From a virus, in IMG/VR virus record IMGVR_UViG_3300009082_000021, positions 1 through 64,000 of that record: DNA of 64,000 bases. One strand, written 5' to 3'. Positions within the stretch are counted from its first letter, which is position 1. Each line of letters starts with the position of its first letter. Positions 1 through 5,201 of the stretch are shown here, piece by piece. Both the position numbers and the translations under genes were made by a program. The notes under the pieces are model-generated. The model did not search any database. It saw only the letters and a program-made list of their open reading frames with translations, and was not told the origin of the DNA.

Positions 1-584
1 AGGAGATGCTTCGGCTGGAAGGTCTTGCCCTTCACCTTGCTGTGGATGAGGCACATGGCCTCCCCGACCGCCCGGTAGTCCTCGTCCCGGAACATCTCGT
101 CTCCGTCCTTGAGGAACTCGCCGTACCGGCCCTGGACGAGCATGAAGGCCGCGAGGAGGGCCTTGAGGTCCCGGTTCTCGTCCTTCTCGTAGGCGTAGGA
201 CGCCCAGCGAGCCGCGAACTCGTTGTCCACCTTCCAGACCTCGGCGATCTGGGAGTAGAGGTGGACCACGACCTCGGGGAAGAGGCCAGGGTTACGGAAC
301 TGGCCCACAACCTTGTTCCCGTCCTTCACCTCGTTCGTCCCGTTGAGCGTCCCCATCTTCTGTGTCCGCTGGGTCCGCTTTCCGACCTTGGCGGTGAGGT
401 AGACGACCTTCTGGTCGCCTTCCCTCACCCAGGTCGCCTGCGCCCAGCGAACCCCAATGTTGTACCGCGCGTCCGGGACTACGAAGCCCGGACGGTTGTG
501 GACCGCATGGTCCGTGAATTGCGTCAAGCTGTTGATGATGCGCTCGGCCGGACCGAGCGCCTCCACGCGCTGGTTGGCTGCCAT
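1..584 (-). CDS. Unknown protein, 3' end cut by the window edge
   Basis: Open frame from an ATG at 584 with a strong AGGAGG ribosome site 7 bases upstream, running off the left edge with no stop. About 194 residues are visible, beginning MAANQRVEALGPAER. The part seen is soluble and mixed alpha/beta with a basic stretch around residues 66-78 (KVGKRTQRTQK). I do not recognise the family. It is the last visible gene downstream of the minus-strand tRNA array and lies beyond that array's terminator-like hairpin, so it probably has its own promoter between 600 and 650. Confidence 0.75.
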   Translation of the reverse strand, partial: MAANQRVEALGPAERIINSLTQFTDHAVHNRPGFVVPDARYNIGVRWAQATWVREGDQKVVYLTAKVGKRTQRTQKMGTLNGTNEVKDGNKVVGQFRNPGLFPEVVVHLYSQIAEVWKVDNEFAARWASYAYEKDENRDLKALLAAFMLVQGRYGEFLKDGDEMFRDEDYRAVGEAMCLIHSKVKGKTFQPKHL

Positions 585-651
585 CTTCGGCCTCCTGTAA
601 GTTGAGTCTCTGATCGGAATGATCAGGATTCGAGTTTCAGGCTGGATACGG

Positions 652-798
652 CAAAAAAAGAAACCGAACGGGCGAGTGGGTAAGCTGTTTTGGTTGCGAT
701 GGCTGGATTTGAACCAGCTACACTCTGACTATTAGTCAGATGCTCTACCCAATGAGCTACGTCGTCTTGTAGGCTTGCCCTGTTGCCCGTTCGGTTTC
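652..798 (-). terminator. Terminator-like hairpin with a tRNA in its loop
   Basis: The arms 660-685 and 773-798 are inverted repeats of 26 bases with about five mismatches. On the minus strand the distal arm runs directly into TTTTTTT (652-659). That is the layout of an intrinsic terminator, except that its 87-base 'loop' holds a tRNA-like sequence (691-766). It closes the minus-strand tRNA array. Confidence 0.6.
691..766 (-). tRNA. tRNA-like gene, anticodon AAT by position (Ile?)
   Basis: The D-arm (TAGCTCATTGGGTAGAGC), a perfect 5-bp anticodon stem with loop CTAATAG, T-arm GCTGG-TTCAAAT-CCAGC and an encoded CCA are clear. The acceptor stem is poor: GACGACG against CATCGCA pairs at only 4 of 7 positions. 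A bacterial-type tRNA with A34 here is unusual. The decamer GCCTACAAGA directly precedes the acceptor. It may be a degenerate or processed-differently tRNA. Confidence 0.5.
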
Positions 799-897
799 AG
801 AGGTTGATCCGACATCTTTCCGTTTCCCTAACACGATCTCCCCGGATTACCGGCGACAGCGTTAGTGTACTAGGGCGGACAATCGGATCAGATAAGA

Positions 898-1051
898 GGT
901 CATGGGATGATGGGGGGACTTGAGGAGTTGAACCTCATCTTGTAGGCCCATCAGTTTGATCCCCGAAGAGATCGAGTAGTCGGGCGGGTACTCTTGATTC
1001 CACATCAAGTGCCTGTCCGCCAGGCTCTAGTCCCCCCACCATCCCATGACC
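898..1051. repeat. 24-base inverted repeat enclosing a tRNA-like gene
   Basis: Arms 898-921 and 1028-1051 are complementary over 24 bases with one G-U-compatible mismatch near the centre. They extend the acceptor stem of the enclosed tRNA-like sequence well beyond seven pairs. Confidence 0.7.
912..1037 (-). tRNA. tRNA-like gene with about 55-base insertion in the variable region (1)
   Basis: The acceptor arms GGGGGGACT/AGTCCCCCC pair over 9 bp. D-arm GCCTGGCGGACAGGC, anticodon stem CTTGA/TCAAG with loop TGTGGAA, and T-arm TGAGG-TTCAACT-CCTCA follow. Between anticodon and T arms lie about 55 bases: ACCCGCCCG, a hairpin GATCTC-TTCG-GGGATC, and GGGCCTACAAGA. Related insertions occur in the next two genes. 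By position the anticodon would be TGG with G33; shifted by one it is GGA (Ser). I leave identity open. Confidence 0.5.
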
Positions 1052-1055
1052 AAGG

Positions 1056-1179
1056 CGCCGGAGCTGGGAGTCGAACCCAGTTTCTTGTAGGCCCAATCTG
1101 GTGACCTCCGAAGAGATCGAGTGACCGAGCGGGTATTGATCGATGGAATAATCGATTGACCGCCGTGGTCGTCTCCGGC
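1056..1179 (-). tRNA. tRNA-like gene with about 55-base insertion in the variable region (2)
   Basis: Acceptor GCCGGAG/CTCCGGC and T-arm CTGGG-TTCGACT-CCCAG are perfect. The anticodon arm is the self-complementary ATCGAT...ATCGAT with a 6- or 8-base loop, so no anticodon can be assigned. The insertion matches the neighbour closely: ACCCGCTCGG, ACTCGATCTCTTCGG (a UUCG-capped hairpin), then GGGCCTACAAGA just before the T-arm. Confidence 0.5.
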
Positions 1180-1187
1180 AAAAGCAG

Positions 1188-1316
1188 TGGGGAGCCCTGG
1201 ATTCGAACCAGGATGTCTTGTAGGCCAGCCTTATTGGGACTCGAAAGTCCCGAGACGGTTAGCGGGTGTTTGCTTGATTTACCGTCAAGTGCCTTTACCA
1301 ATTCGGCCAGCTCCCC
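1188..1316 (-). tRNA. tRNA-like gene with about 55-base insertion in the variable region (3)
   Basis: Acceptor GGGGAGC/GCTCCCC, D-arm with AATTGGTAAA loop, anticodon stem CTTGA/TCAAG with loop CGGTAAA, and T-arm CCTGG-TTCGAAT-CCAGG are all present. The insertion carries ACACCCGC, a hairpin GGGACT-TTCG-AGTCCC and GGCCTACAAGA. By position the anticodon is GTA (Tyr) with G33 replacing U33; shifted by one it is TAA (Leu). Both amino acids use long variable arms, but not of this length. Confidence 0.5.
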
Positions 1317-1370
1317 ATTCACGGATCAGTATAGCGTCTCGTTTCAGTTTGTCAACAACTATTTCACCAG

Positions 1371-1444
1371 AGCCCTCGCCCGGATTTGAACCGGGGGCCT
1401 CCTGCTTACAAGGCAGGCGCTCTACCACCTGAGCTACAAGGGCT
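1371..1444 (-). tRNA. tRNA-Thr(TGT)
   Basis: Full cloverleaf: acceptor AGCCCTT/GAGGGCT, anticodon arm CCTGC-CTTGTAA-GCAGG, T-arm CCCGG-TTCAAAT-CCGGG. It lies directly downstream of a promoter motif at 1465-1493. Confidence 0.9.
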
Positions 1445-1464
1445 AGTTCTTGGTGGCACTACTT

Positions 1465-1493
1465 CTTATGCCACCGTACCTCGCCGTTTTTCA
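1465..1493 (-). promoter_or_regulatory. Promoter motif inside the tRNA array
   Basis: On the minus strand TGAAAAACG (1493-1485), exactly 12 bases, then GGCATAAG (1472-1465). This is the same bipartite motif found upstream of protein operons. It would restart transcription of tRNA-Thr(TGT) and the tRNA-like genes beyond it. Confidence 0.65.
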
Positions 1494-1498
1494 CTGGG

Positions 1499-1574
1499 TG
1501 CCGCCGACTGGATTCGAACCAGCACTGTCGTGCGCCTGGGGCACGCGCCTCCTACCAGTTGGGCTACAGCGGCA
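1499..1574 (-). tRNA. tRNA, anticodon CAG by position (Leu)
   Basis: Acceptor TGCCGCT/GGCGGCA, anticodon arm CGTGC-CCCAGGC-GCACG, T-arm GCTGG-TTCGAAT-CCAGT. The variable loop is short (5 bases), unlike usual bacterial tRNA-Leu. Position 33 is C instead of the near-universal U. Confidence 0.7.
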
Positions 1575-1577
1575 TGG

Positions 1578-1649
1578 AGCCGGAAGGAGGAGTCGAACCC
1601 CTTTGCCCCGCGTACGAAGCGGGTGATGGCCCGGCCATCAGCATCCGGC
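1578..1649 (-). tRNA. tRNA-Thr(CGT)
   Basis: Anticodon arm CCCGC-TTCGTAC-GCGGG, D-arm TGAT...ATCA, T-loop TTCGACT. The acceptor GCCGGAT/TTCCGGC has one mismatch at the base of the stem. Confidence 0.8.
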
Positions 1650-1650
1650 A

Positions 1651-1727
1651 TGGTCGGGGTGGCTAGAATCGAACTAGCTCCCTTCCGGTCCCGAACCGGA
1701 CGTGCACCCGTATGCACCTCACCCCGA
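1651..1727 (-). tRNA. tRNA-Pro(CGG)
   Basis: Acceptor TCGGGGT/CACCCCGA, anticodon arm TCCGG-TTCGGGA-CCGGA, T-arm GCTAG-TTCGATT-CTAGC, CCA encoded at 1653-1651. Confidence 0.9.
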
Positions 1728-1730
1728 GAC

Positions 1731-1800
1731 GAGCGGGTGCCAGGAATCTCACCTGGCCGGGTTGGGGTTGATCAGACCCCTTTCGTAACTCTCCCCGCTC
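1731..1800 (-). tRNA. Atypical tRNA, anticodon GAT (Ile?), reduced D-arm
   Basis: Acceptor GAGCGGG/CCCGCTC and anticodon arm GGGGT-CTGATCA-ACCCC are perfect. Only 13 bases separate acceptor and anticodon stems, so no normal D-arm fits. The T-loop reads TGAGATT rather than TTCRANN. A second, canonical GAT tRNA is at 3888. This copy may be degenerate. Confidence 0.45.
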
Positions 1801-1807
1801 GGATCGG

Positions 1808-1878
1808 AGCACCTGGCGGGAATCGAACCCGCGTTCTCTGGTTGGAAGCCAGAAACTCTGCCATTGAGTTACAGGTGC
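1808..1878 (-). tRNA. tRNA-Gly(TCC)
   Basis: Acceptor GCACCTG/CAGGTGC, anticodon arm TCTGG-CTTCCAA-CCAGA, T-arm GCGGG-TTCGATT-CCCGC. Confidence 0.92.
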
Positions 1879-1883
1879 GTCCC

Positions 1884-2024
1884 CTACTTCCAGATCACAG
1901 TCACGTTCTTCGGTGGTTTGTAGGGCTTGGTGCTCACCAGCACCTTCAGGGCCGGCTTCATGTTACAGGGATGGGCGAGGACCCCAATGATCGTGTCACA
2001 CTTCACGGTCTTCTGCTTCTTCAT
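1884..2024 (-). CDS. 46-residue basic peptide within the tRNA array
   Basis: ATG at 2024 with GGAGGTCAGG just upstream; the stop TAG is at 1886-1884. The product begins MKKQKTVKCDTIIGV and ends VTVIWK, is lysine-rich, and carries two cysteines (C9, C20). It fills exactly the space between tRNA-Gly(TCC) and tRNA-Gly(GCC), which with the strong ribosome site argues for a real gene. Function unknown. Confidence 0.65.
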   Translation of the reverse strand: MKKQKTVKCDTIIGVLAHPCNMKPALKVLVSTKPYKPPKNVTVIWK

Positions 2025-2037
2025 CCTGACCTCCTGG

Positions 2038-2108
2038 AGCACCCAGAGAGAATTGAACTCTCACCTCAGCCTTGGCAAGGCCACGTGCAGCCATAACACC
2101 TTGGGTGC
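2038..2108 (-). tRNA. tRNA-Gly(GCC)
   Basis: Acceptor GCACCCA/TGGGTGC, anticodon arm TGGCC-TTGCCAA-GGCTG, T-arm GAGAG-TTCAATT-CTCTC. Confidence 0.9.
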
Positions 2109-2140
2109 GCTATACTCCAGCATACACAAAGGAGACTGAA

Positions 2141-2290
2141 ATGCTTACACTGATCATGTGCCTTCTGCTCGCTCTCGCCGTCATCCTTGTCGGCTCTCCA
2201 AGCTGGAAGAACCCTCCCGTGGGAGTCGGGATGCTGATCGCACTCGCCGTGGTGATCATCAGTGTCTATCAGATGGTTGGGCATCGCTAG
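2141..2290 (+). CDS. 49-residue membrane peptide, opposite strand to the tRNA array
   Basis: ATG at 2141 preceded by AAAGGAGACTGAA and a TATACT-like -10 at 2111. The 49-residue product is almost entirely two hydrophobic segments (residues 2-18 and 28-44) joined by a SPSWKNPPVG turn, so a two-pass inner-membrane peptide is likely. It is the only plus-strand gene inside the array and ends one base before the 3' end of tRNA-Ser(GGA). Role unknown; small membrane peptides of phages often act on host membranes or lysis, but nothing here decides this. Confidence 0.7.
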   Translation: MLTLIMCLLLALAVILVGSPSWKNPPVGVGMLIALAVVIISVYQMVGHR

Positions 2291-2373
2291 CGGAGACGGC
2301 GAGGGTCGAACTCGCATGGGTGTTACCCCAGTACGCTTTCCAAGCGTATCTGCTTCCATTACAGCACGTCTCC
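2291..2373 (-). tRNA. tRNA-Ser(GGA)
   Basis: Class II tRNA: acceptor GGAGACG/CGTCTCC, anticodon arm TACGC-TTGGAAA-GCGTA, long variable arm CTGGGGTAACACCCAT, T-arm GCGAG-TTCGACC-CTCGC, discriminator G. Confidence 0.92.
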
Positions 2374-2377
2374 AGGG

Positions 2378-2465
2378 CGGAAGGGGGGAGAGTCGAACTC
2401 CCAGTGGCGTTACCCACACTCGCTTAGCAGGCGAGCACATGGCACCGTTGCATGACGGCCCTTCC
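2378..2465 (-). tRNA. tRNA-Ser(GCT)
   Basis: Class II: acceptor GGAAGGG/CCCTTCC, anticodon arm CTCGC-CTGCTAA-GCGAG, variable arm TGTGGGTAACGCCACT, discriminator G. Confidence 0.92.
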
Positions 2466-2526
2466 AAACGGACCACAAAGGCCGCAGCGTCCTCGCGATG
2501 GAAAGCTACGACAGAGTGTGGCCCGG

Positions 2527-2600
2527 CGGGTGCGACGAGGATCGAACTCGCCTACTCCTGGCTGACAACCAGGCGTCCACAACCAGTGGACCTCGCACCC
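2527..2600 (-). tRNA. tRNA-Asp(GTC)
   Basis: Acceptor GGGTGCG/CGCACCC, anticodon arm CCTGG-TTGTCAG-CCAGG, T-arm GCGAG-TTCGATC-CTCGT. Confidence 0.92.
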
Positions 2601-2722
2601 TCATCCCCCTCCTCAAGCAACCTCTGATTGATCTCCGCGTCATACCTCTGGGGATCTTGAAGGAAGCACAGTGCCAGTGCTACCAACACATCCTCGATCT
2701 CTCCTCGTTCCTCTTTAGTCAT
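2552..2722 (-). CDS. 56-residue acidic peptide overlapping tRNA-Asp
   Basis: ATG at 2722 with a GGGAGAA ribosome site. The first 40 residues (MTKEERGEIEDVLVALALCF...) form a plausible amphipathic helix and lie between tRNAs. The last 16 codons are inside tRNA-Asp, so the C-terminus is constrained by the tRNA. The gene could equally be an expressed leader without selected C-terminus. Function unknown. Confidence 0.4.
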   Translation of the reverse strand: MTKEERGEIEDVLVALALCFLQDPQRYDAEINQRLLEEGDEGARSTGCGRLVVSQE

Positions 2723-2735
2723 CGTTTTCTCCCAG

Positions 2736-2818
2736 CGGTAGGGGAGGGACTCGAACCCTCAAGGGCAGGGCCCCTGCCCGCTTTCGAAGCGGGTTCCTCA
2801 TCCAGCCGGATCCCTACC
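2736..2818 (-). tRNA. tRNA-Ser(CGA)
   Basis: Class II: acceptor GGTAGGG/CCCTACC, anticodon arm CCCGC-TTCGAAA-GCGGG, variable arm CAGGGGCCCTGCCCTT, discriminator G. Confidence 0.92.
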
Positions 2819-3057
2819 TAGCGATACCACTTCCTGAGATGAAAGGGCCGTCCGTTCTTCGTTCCAGCCCAAGTCCAGAATGTGCCTTTGCTCTCTGCCC
2901 GAACGGCTGCTCGTTTCACATCCCGCTCAAAGTTGACGACTTCACGGGACAGGGAATTCGCAGCCATCTGAGCACGGATAATACGATCATGGCAGCTCGA
3001 ACAGAAGCCATCACAAGTCATTGGCATGTTGCAGTAGGAGCTAGTGGAAGCGATCAT
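2818..3057 (-). CDS. 79-residue cysteine-containing protein
   Basis: ATG at 3057 after GGGAGGAATAG. N-terminal cysteines C8, C15, C19 and C22 with H23 (pattern C-x6-C-x3-C-x2-CH) suggest a small metal-binding site. The rest is basic with tryptophans (TFWTWAGTKNGR). It fills the interval between tRNA-Ser(CGA) and the next gene and its stop touches the tRNA 5' end. Function unknown. Confidence 0.75.
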   Translation of the reverse strand: MIASTSSYCNMPMTCDGFCSSCHDRIIRAQMAANSLSREVVNFERDVKRAAVRAESKGTFWTWAGTKNGRPFHLRKWYR

Positions 3058-3077
3058 CTATTCCTCCCGGTGTCCGC

Positions 3078-3398
3078 CTACCTAATTGTAGACCGCCGCT
3101 CTTTCTTCCTTCGAACCGACTTCTTGTCCTTCTTGTTCTTCTTCCACCACTTCTTCGGCTTGTGAATAGGCATGACGTACGACACGCAGCAGTTGTCGTG
3201 GCAGACAACTGATCGTGCCTGAACCCGCCTTCCACATACCGGACAAACGAGGATCACCTTCTTGTAGGGCAGCTTGTGAAAGACATGACCGCTGTCGAAG
3301 ATATCGATGACGTGTCTGGGTGTACCAACGATGAGCGGATTTCCGTCGTAGTAGGAGCACTTGCCTTCTAGCAACGGATGCTTCTTATCAGAACTCAT
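3078..3398 (-). CDS. 106-residue basic zinc-ribbon-like protein
   Basis: The ATG at 3398 is chosen because AAGGAGGCTTTC precedes it; an upstream in-frame ATG would translate tRNA-Ser(TGA). The cysteines CPVCG (57-61) and CHDNCC (70-75) resemble a small zinc ribbon. The C-terminus is extremely basic (KKWWKKNKKDKKSVRRKKERR), which suggests nucleic-acid binding. Nested between tRNAs; no family recognised. Confidence 0.75.
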   Translation of the reverse strand: MSSDKKHPLLEGKCSYYDGNPLIVGTPRHVIDIFDSGHVFHKLPYKKVILVCPVCGRRVQARSVVCHDNCCVSYVMPIHKPKKWWKKNKKDKKSVRRKKERRSTIR

Positions 3399-3409
3399 GA
3401 AAGCCTCCT

Positions 3410-3497
3410 TGGCGGAGAGAGAGGGATTCGAACCCCCGGGGCTGTCACACCCTTCGGTTTTCAGGACCGACGCCTTGAGCCACTCGGCCATCTCTCC
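3410..3497 (-). tRNA. tRNA-Ser(TGA)
   Basis: Class II: acceptor GGAGAGA/TCTCTCC, anticodon arm TCGGT-CCTGAAA-ACCGA, variable arm AGGGTGTGACAGCCCC, T-arm GGGGG-TTCGAAT-CCCTC, CCA encoded. Position 33 is C, not U. Confidence 0.9.
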
Positions 3498-3498
3498 T

Positions 3499-3635
3499 CA
3501 CTCGGGCAGGATCTCCTCCTGCATCTCTGTCTCAGCAAGCCAGCTTACGCCTACTCTCTCCGAGACAGCGTTCTCTTTAGGCCCCCAGGGATCCACCAAG
3601 GGCTGGGTGTCGAGCACCATTGAACTATCCGAGTG
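3499..3635 (-). ncRNA. tRNA-like sequence with long internal insertion
   Basis: The ends pair as a 7-bp acceptor CACTCGG/CCGAGTG. The 5' side continues with a D-arm-like ATAGTTCAATGGTGCTCGAC, and the 3' side has a stem GCAGG/CCTGC with a 7-base loop AGGAGAT where a T-arm should be. Total length is 137 bases; the middle holds a 7-bp hairpin CTGTCTC/GAGACAG and GGGCCTAAAGAGA, resembling the decamer of the genes at 912-1316. No anticodon can be assigned. Confidence 0.4.
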
Positions 3636-3636
3636 G

Positions 3637-3709
3637 TGGAACCGGCGAGAGTTGAACTCGCTACCTCCCGCATGCCGAGCGGGCGCTCTCCCAAATGAGC
3701 TACGGCCCC
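3637..3709 (-). tRNA. tRNA-Ala(GGC)
   Basis: Acceptor GGGGCCG/CGGTTCC (two G-U pairs), anticodon arm CCCGC-TCGGCAT-GCGGG, T-arm GCGAG-TTCAACT-CTCGC, CCA follows at 3636-3634. Position 33 is C, not U. Confidence 0.88.
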
Positions 3710-3710
3710 A

Positions 3711-3782
3711 TGGAACCGCAGGGAATCGGACCCTGACCTCCGCGTTGCGAACGCGGCGTGCTCCCATTATCACTACGGCCCC
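3711..3782 (-). tRNA. tRNA-Ala(CGC)
   Basis: The same acceptor as the neighbouring Ala tRNA (GGGGCCG/CGGTTCC), anticodon arm CCGCG-TTCGCAA-CGCGG, T-arm CAGGG-TCCGATT-CCCTG. The pair probably arose by duplication. Confidence 0.88.
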
Positions 3783-3814
3783 GAATCGAAAACAAGAGAC
3801 GATCTTATTAGCAA

Positions 3815-3885
3815 GGTGACCGGTGGAAGTCGAATCCACACCCCTGGGGCCACAACCCAGTGCTCTACCGTTGAGCTACGGCCAC
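3815..3885 (-). tRNA. tRNA-His(GTG)
   Basis: Acceptor GTGGCCG/CGGTCAC with discriminator C as expected for His, anticodon arm CTGGG-TTGTGGC-CCCAG, T-arm GTGGA-TTCGACT-TCCAC. Confidence 0.9.
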
Positions 3886-3887
3886 AG

Positions 3888-3962
3888 TCCGCCAGGCTGG
3901 ATTCGAACCAGCGACCTATCGCTTATCAAGCGATTGCTCTTGCCAAGCTGAGCTACTAGCGG
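3888..3962 (-). tRNA. tRNA-Ile(GAT)
   Basis: Acceptor CCGCTAG/CTGGCGG, anticodon arm ATCGC-TTGATAA-GCGAT, T-arm GCTGG-TTCGAAT-CCAGC. Confidence 0.92.
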
Positions 3963-4450
3963 TTTCTTGATCGCCAACTCCTCACAGCTCTCGCTGTGGC
4001 AGCCCTACACTCACGACAACGACATCTGTGGTACCTGTACCCCGACACAGTCCCATGAACAAACTCTCGGCTTCCACGCAATTTAGCCTGCTGTGCCTGC
4101 ACCTGATGAGATCGGCAACAGTAGAATTCCTTCTGCCCTCTCTTGGCTCTCTCCCGATACTTCCTACTCAAAATCTCGAATTCGTCTGCACACCAAGCAC
4201 AGTTCAAGCTGATCATAGACGCCGGGACGTGATGATCTGCAACGTGCCTAGAGACTGTCTTCTTCTCCAGATTCCGGTAACGGTTGTCTTGCTTGTCCGT
4301 GTTCTTGTGGTGCACCACGAAGCCTGTGTCTGGCACCTCCCCCGTGTTCCTCCACCAGACCACATGATGCTCGTAGGCATAGCGTCCACGATACCGCTTT
4401 CCAGGGTATTCCTCGGGGGCAACGATCAAGATGTAGTCTCCGTTCTTCAT
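3956..4450 (-). CDS. HNH endonuclease (homing-type)
   Basis: 164 residues. Residues 27-62 carry the HNH core seen in phage homing nucleases: EHHVVWW at 27-33, GFVVHHKN at 43-50 and DNRYRNL at 55-61. A second part has CAWC and CC cysteine pairs and a C-terminal HGTVSGYRYHRCRCREC motif, which recurs in phage proteins and probably binds zinc or DNA. GAGGTG precedes the ATG at 4450. The gene sits between tRNA-Asn and tRNA-Ile, overlaps the latter by 7 bases, and has a tRNA 5'-half fragment directly upstream, as expected of a mobile nuclease that inserted in a tRNA array. Confidence 0.88.
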   Translation of the reverse strand: MKNGDYILIVAPEEYPGKRYRGRYAYEHHVVWWRNTGEVPDTGFVVHHKNTDKQDNRYRNLEKKTVSRHVADHHVPASMISLNCAWCADEFEILSRKYRERAKRGQKEFYCCRSHQVQAQQAKLRGSREFVHGTVSGYRYHRCRCRECRAATARAVRSWRSRNR

Positions 4451-4454
4451 GTTC

Positions 4455-4480
4455 TACGCACCTCACCACTAGACTACACC
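4455..4480 (-). pseudogene. tRNA 5'-half remnant upstream of the HNH gene
   Basis: Minus strand GGTGTAGTCTAGTGGTGAGG, continuing to GTGC, reads as the end of an acceptor and a complete D-arm. The anticodon and T arms are missing; the HNH start codon follows within 10 bases. It probably marks a tRNA disrupted by the HNH insertion. Confidence 0.5.
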
Positions 4481-4499
4481 ATCTCCTAAGTCATTGCAA

Positions 4500-4573
4500 T
4501 GGCTCTGGGACCCGGATTCGAACCGAGAAGAGGTGGTTAACAGCCACCCATGATACCATTTCATCATCCCAGA
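4500..4573 (-). tRNA. tRNA-Asn(GTT)
   Basis: Acceptor TCTGGGA/TCCCAGA, anticodon arm GGTGG-CTGTTAA-CCACC, T-arm CTCGG-TTCGAAT-CCGGG, CCA encoded. Confidence 0.92.
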
Positions 4574-4574
4574 A

Positions 4575-4603
4575 CGGGCGCTACTACCTCTGAGCTACAC
4601 CGG
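4575..4603 (-). pseudogene. Second tRNA 5'-half remnant
   Basis: Minus strand CCGGTGTAGCTCAGAGG, continuing to AGTAGCGCCCG, is an acceptor end plus D-arm that stops at the anticodon stem and abuts tRNA-Asn. No 3' half is nearby. Confidence 0.5.
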
Positions 4604-4622
4604 AATGATCTGGGGAGGGGGA

Positions 4623-4808
4623 CTACTGGACGATGGGAGCTGCGTCTACGACCGCGGCCTCTTTGACCACGGATGCTTCCTTGGCCACCGAGGCTTCCAC
4701 CTGGACAGATGCCTCAACCTTGGGTCCAGCGTCCGGTTTGGGAACGACGGTGTCGTCGCTGCAAGCCACGAAGAACAGACTGAGAATGATCGCTAGTGTT
4801 AGTCTCAT
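4623..4808 (-). CDS. Small lipoprotein with Val/Ala/Glu/Lys repeats
   Basis: ATG at 4808 with an AGGAGGAATCC ribosome site. 61 residues: a short basic start, a hydrophobic stretch LTLAIILSLFFVA and a lipobox ending in C16, so signal peptidase II processing and lipid attachment are predicted. The mature part repeats six-residue units (VEASVQ, VEASVA, KEASVV, KEAAVV), giving a short extended or coiled segment. Phage lipoproteins of this size include Rz1-type spanins and superinfection-exclusion factors; no partner gene is next to it, so I do not choose. Confidence 0.82.
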   Translation of the reverse strand: MRLTLAIILSLFFVACSDDTVVPKPDAGPKVEASVQVEASVAKEASVVKEAAVVDAAPIVQ

Positions 4809-4844
4809 GGATTCCTCCTGTGCCCTGAGGATAGCACAACTCGG

Positions 4845-4918
4845 TCGGGATGAGAGGATTTGAACCTCCGACCCCCTGGTCCCAGGCCAGGTGCGCTACC
4901 AGGCTGCGCTACATCCCG
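4845..4918 (-). tRNA. tRNA-Pro(TGG)
   Basis: Acceptor CGGGATG/CATCCCG, anticodon arm CCTGG-CCTGGGA-CCAGG, T-arm GGAGG-TTCAAAT-CCTCT. Position 33 is C, not U. Confidence 0.9.
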
Positions 4919-4921
4919 AAG

Positions 4922-4992
4922 ATCCCCCGGCAGGAATCGAACCTGCGTACCTGGGGCCAAAGTCCAGGGCCCTACCATTAGACGACGGGGGA
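4922..4992 (-). tRNA. tRNA-Gln(TTG)
   Basis: Acceptor TCCCCCG/CGGGGGA, anticodon arm CTGGA-CTTTGGC-CCCAG (one mismatch next to the loop), T-arm GCAGG-TTCGATT-CCTGC. Confidence 0.88.
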
Positions 4993-4997
4993 AGAAG

Positions 4998-5070
4998 TGG
5001 AGAGGACAGGAATCGAACCTGCATGTCGGCTTTTTCAGAGCCGCGCCGTGACCACGTAGGCTACCTCTCC
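4998..5070 (-). tRNA. tRNA-Phe(GAA)
   Basis: Acceptor GGAGAGG/CCTCTCC, anticodon arm CGGCT-CTGAAAA-AGCCG, T-arm GCAGG-TTCGATT-CCTGT. Confidence 0.92.
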
Positions 5071-5129
5071 AGGAGCCCCACCAGTCTCCGCTCAAAAGGA
5101 ACTTCACAGACCCATGGAGCTGCGCGCGG

Positions 5130-5201
5130 TGGGCACGGAGGGAATCGAACCCTCATCACCCGGTTATGAGCCAGGGGCTTGCACCCTCCAGCTACATGCC
5201 C
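5130..5201 (-). tRNA. tRNA-Met(CAT)
   Basis: Acceptor GGGCATG/CGTGCCC, anticodon arm CCTGG-CTCATAA-CCGGG, T-arm GAGGG-TTCGATT-CCCTC. Its acceptor pairs at position 1-72, so it looks like elongator rather than initiator Met; a lysidine-modified Ile2 tRNA cannot be excluded. Confidence 0.88.
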
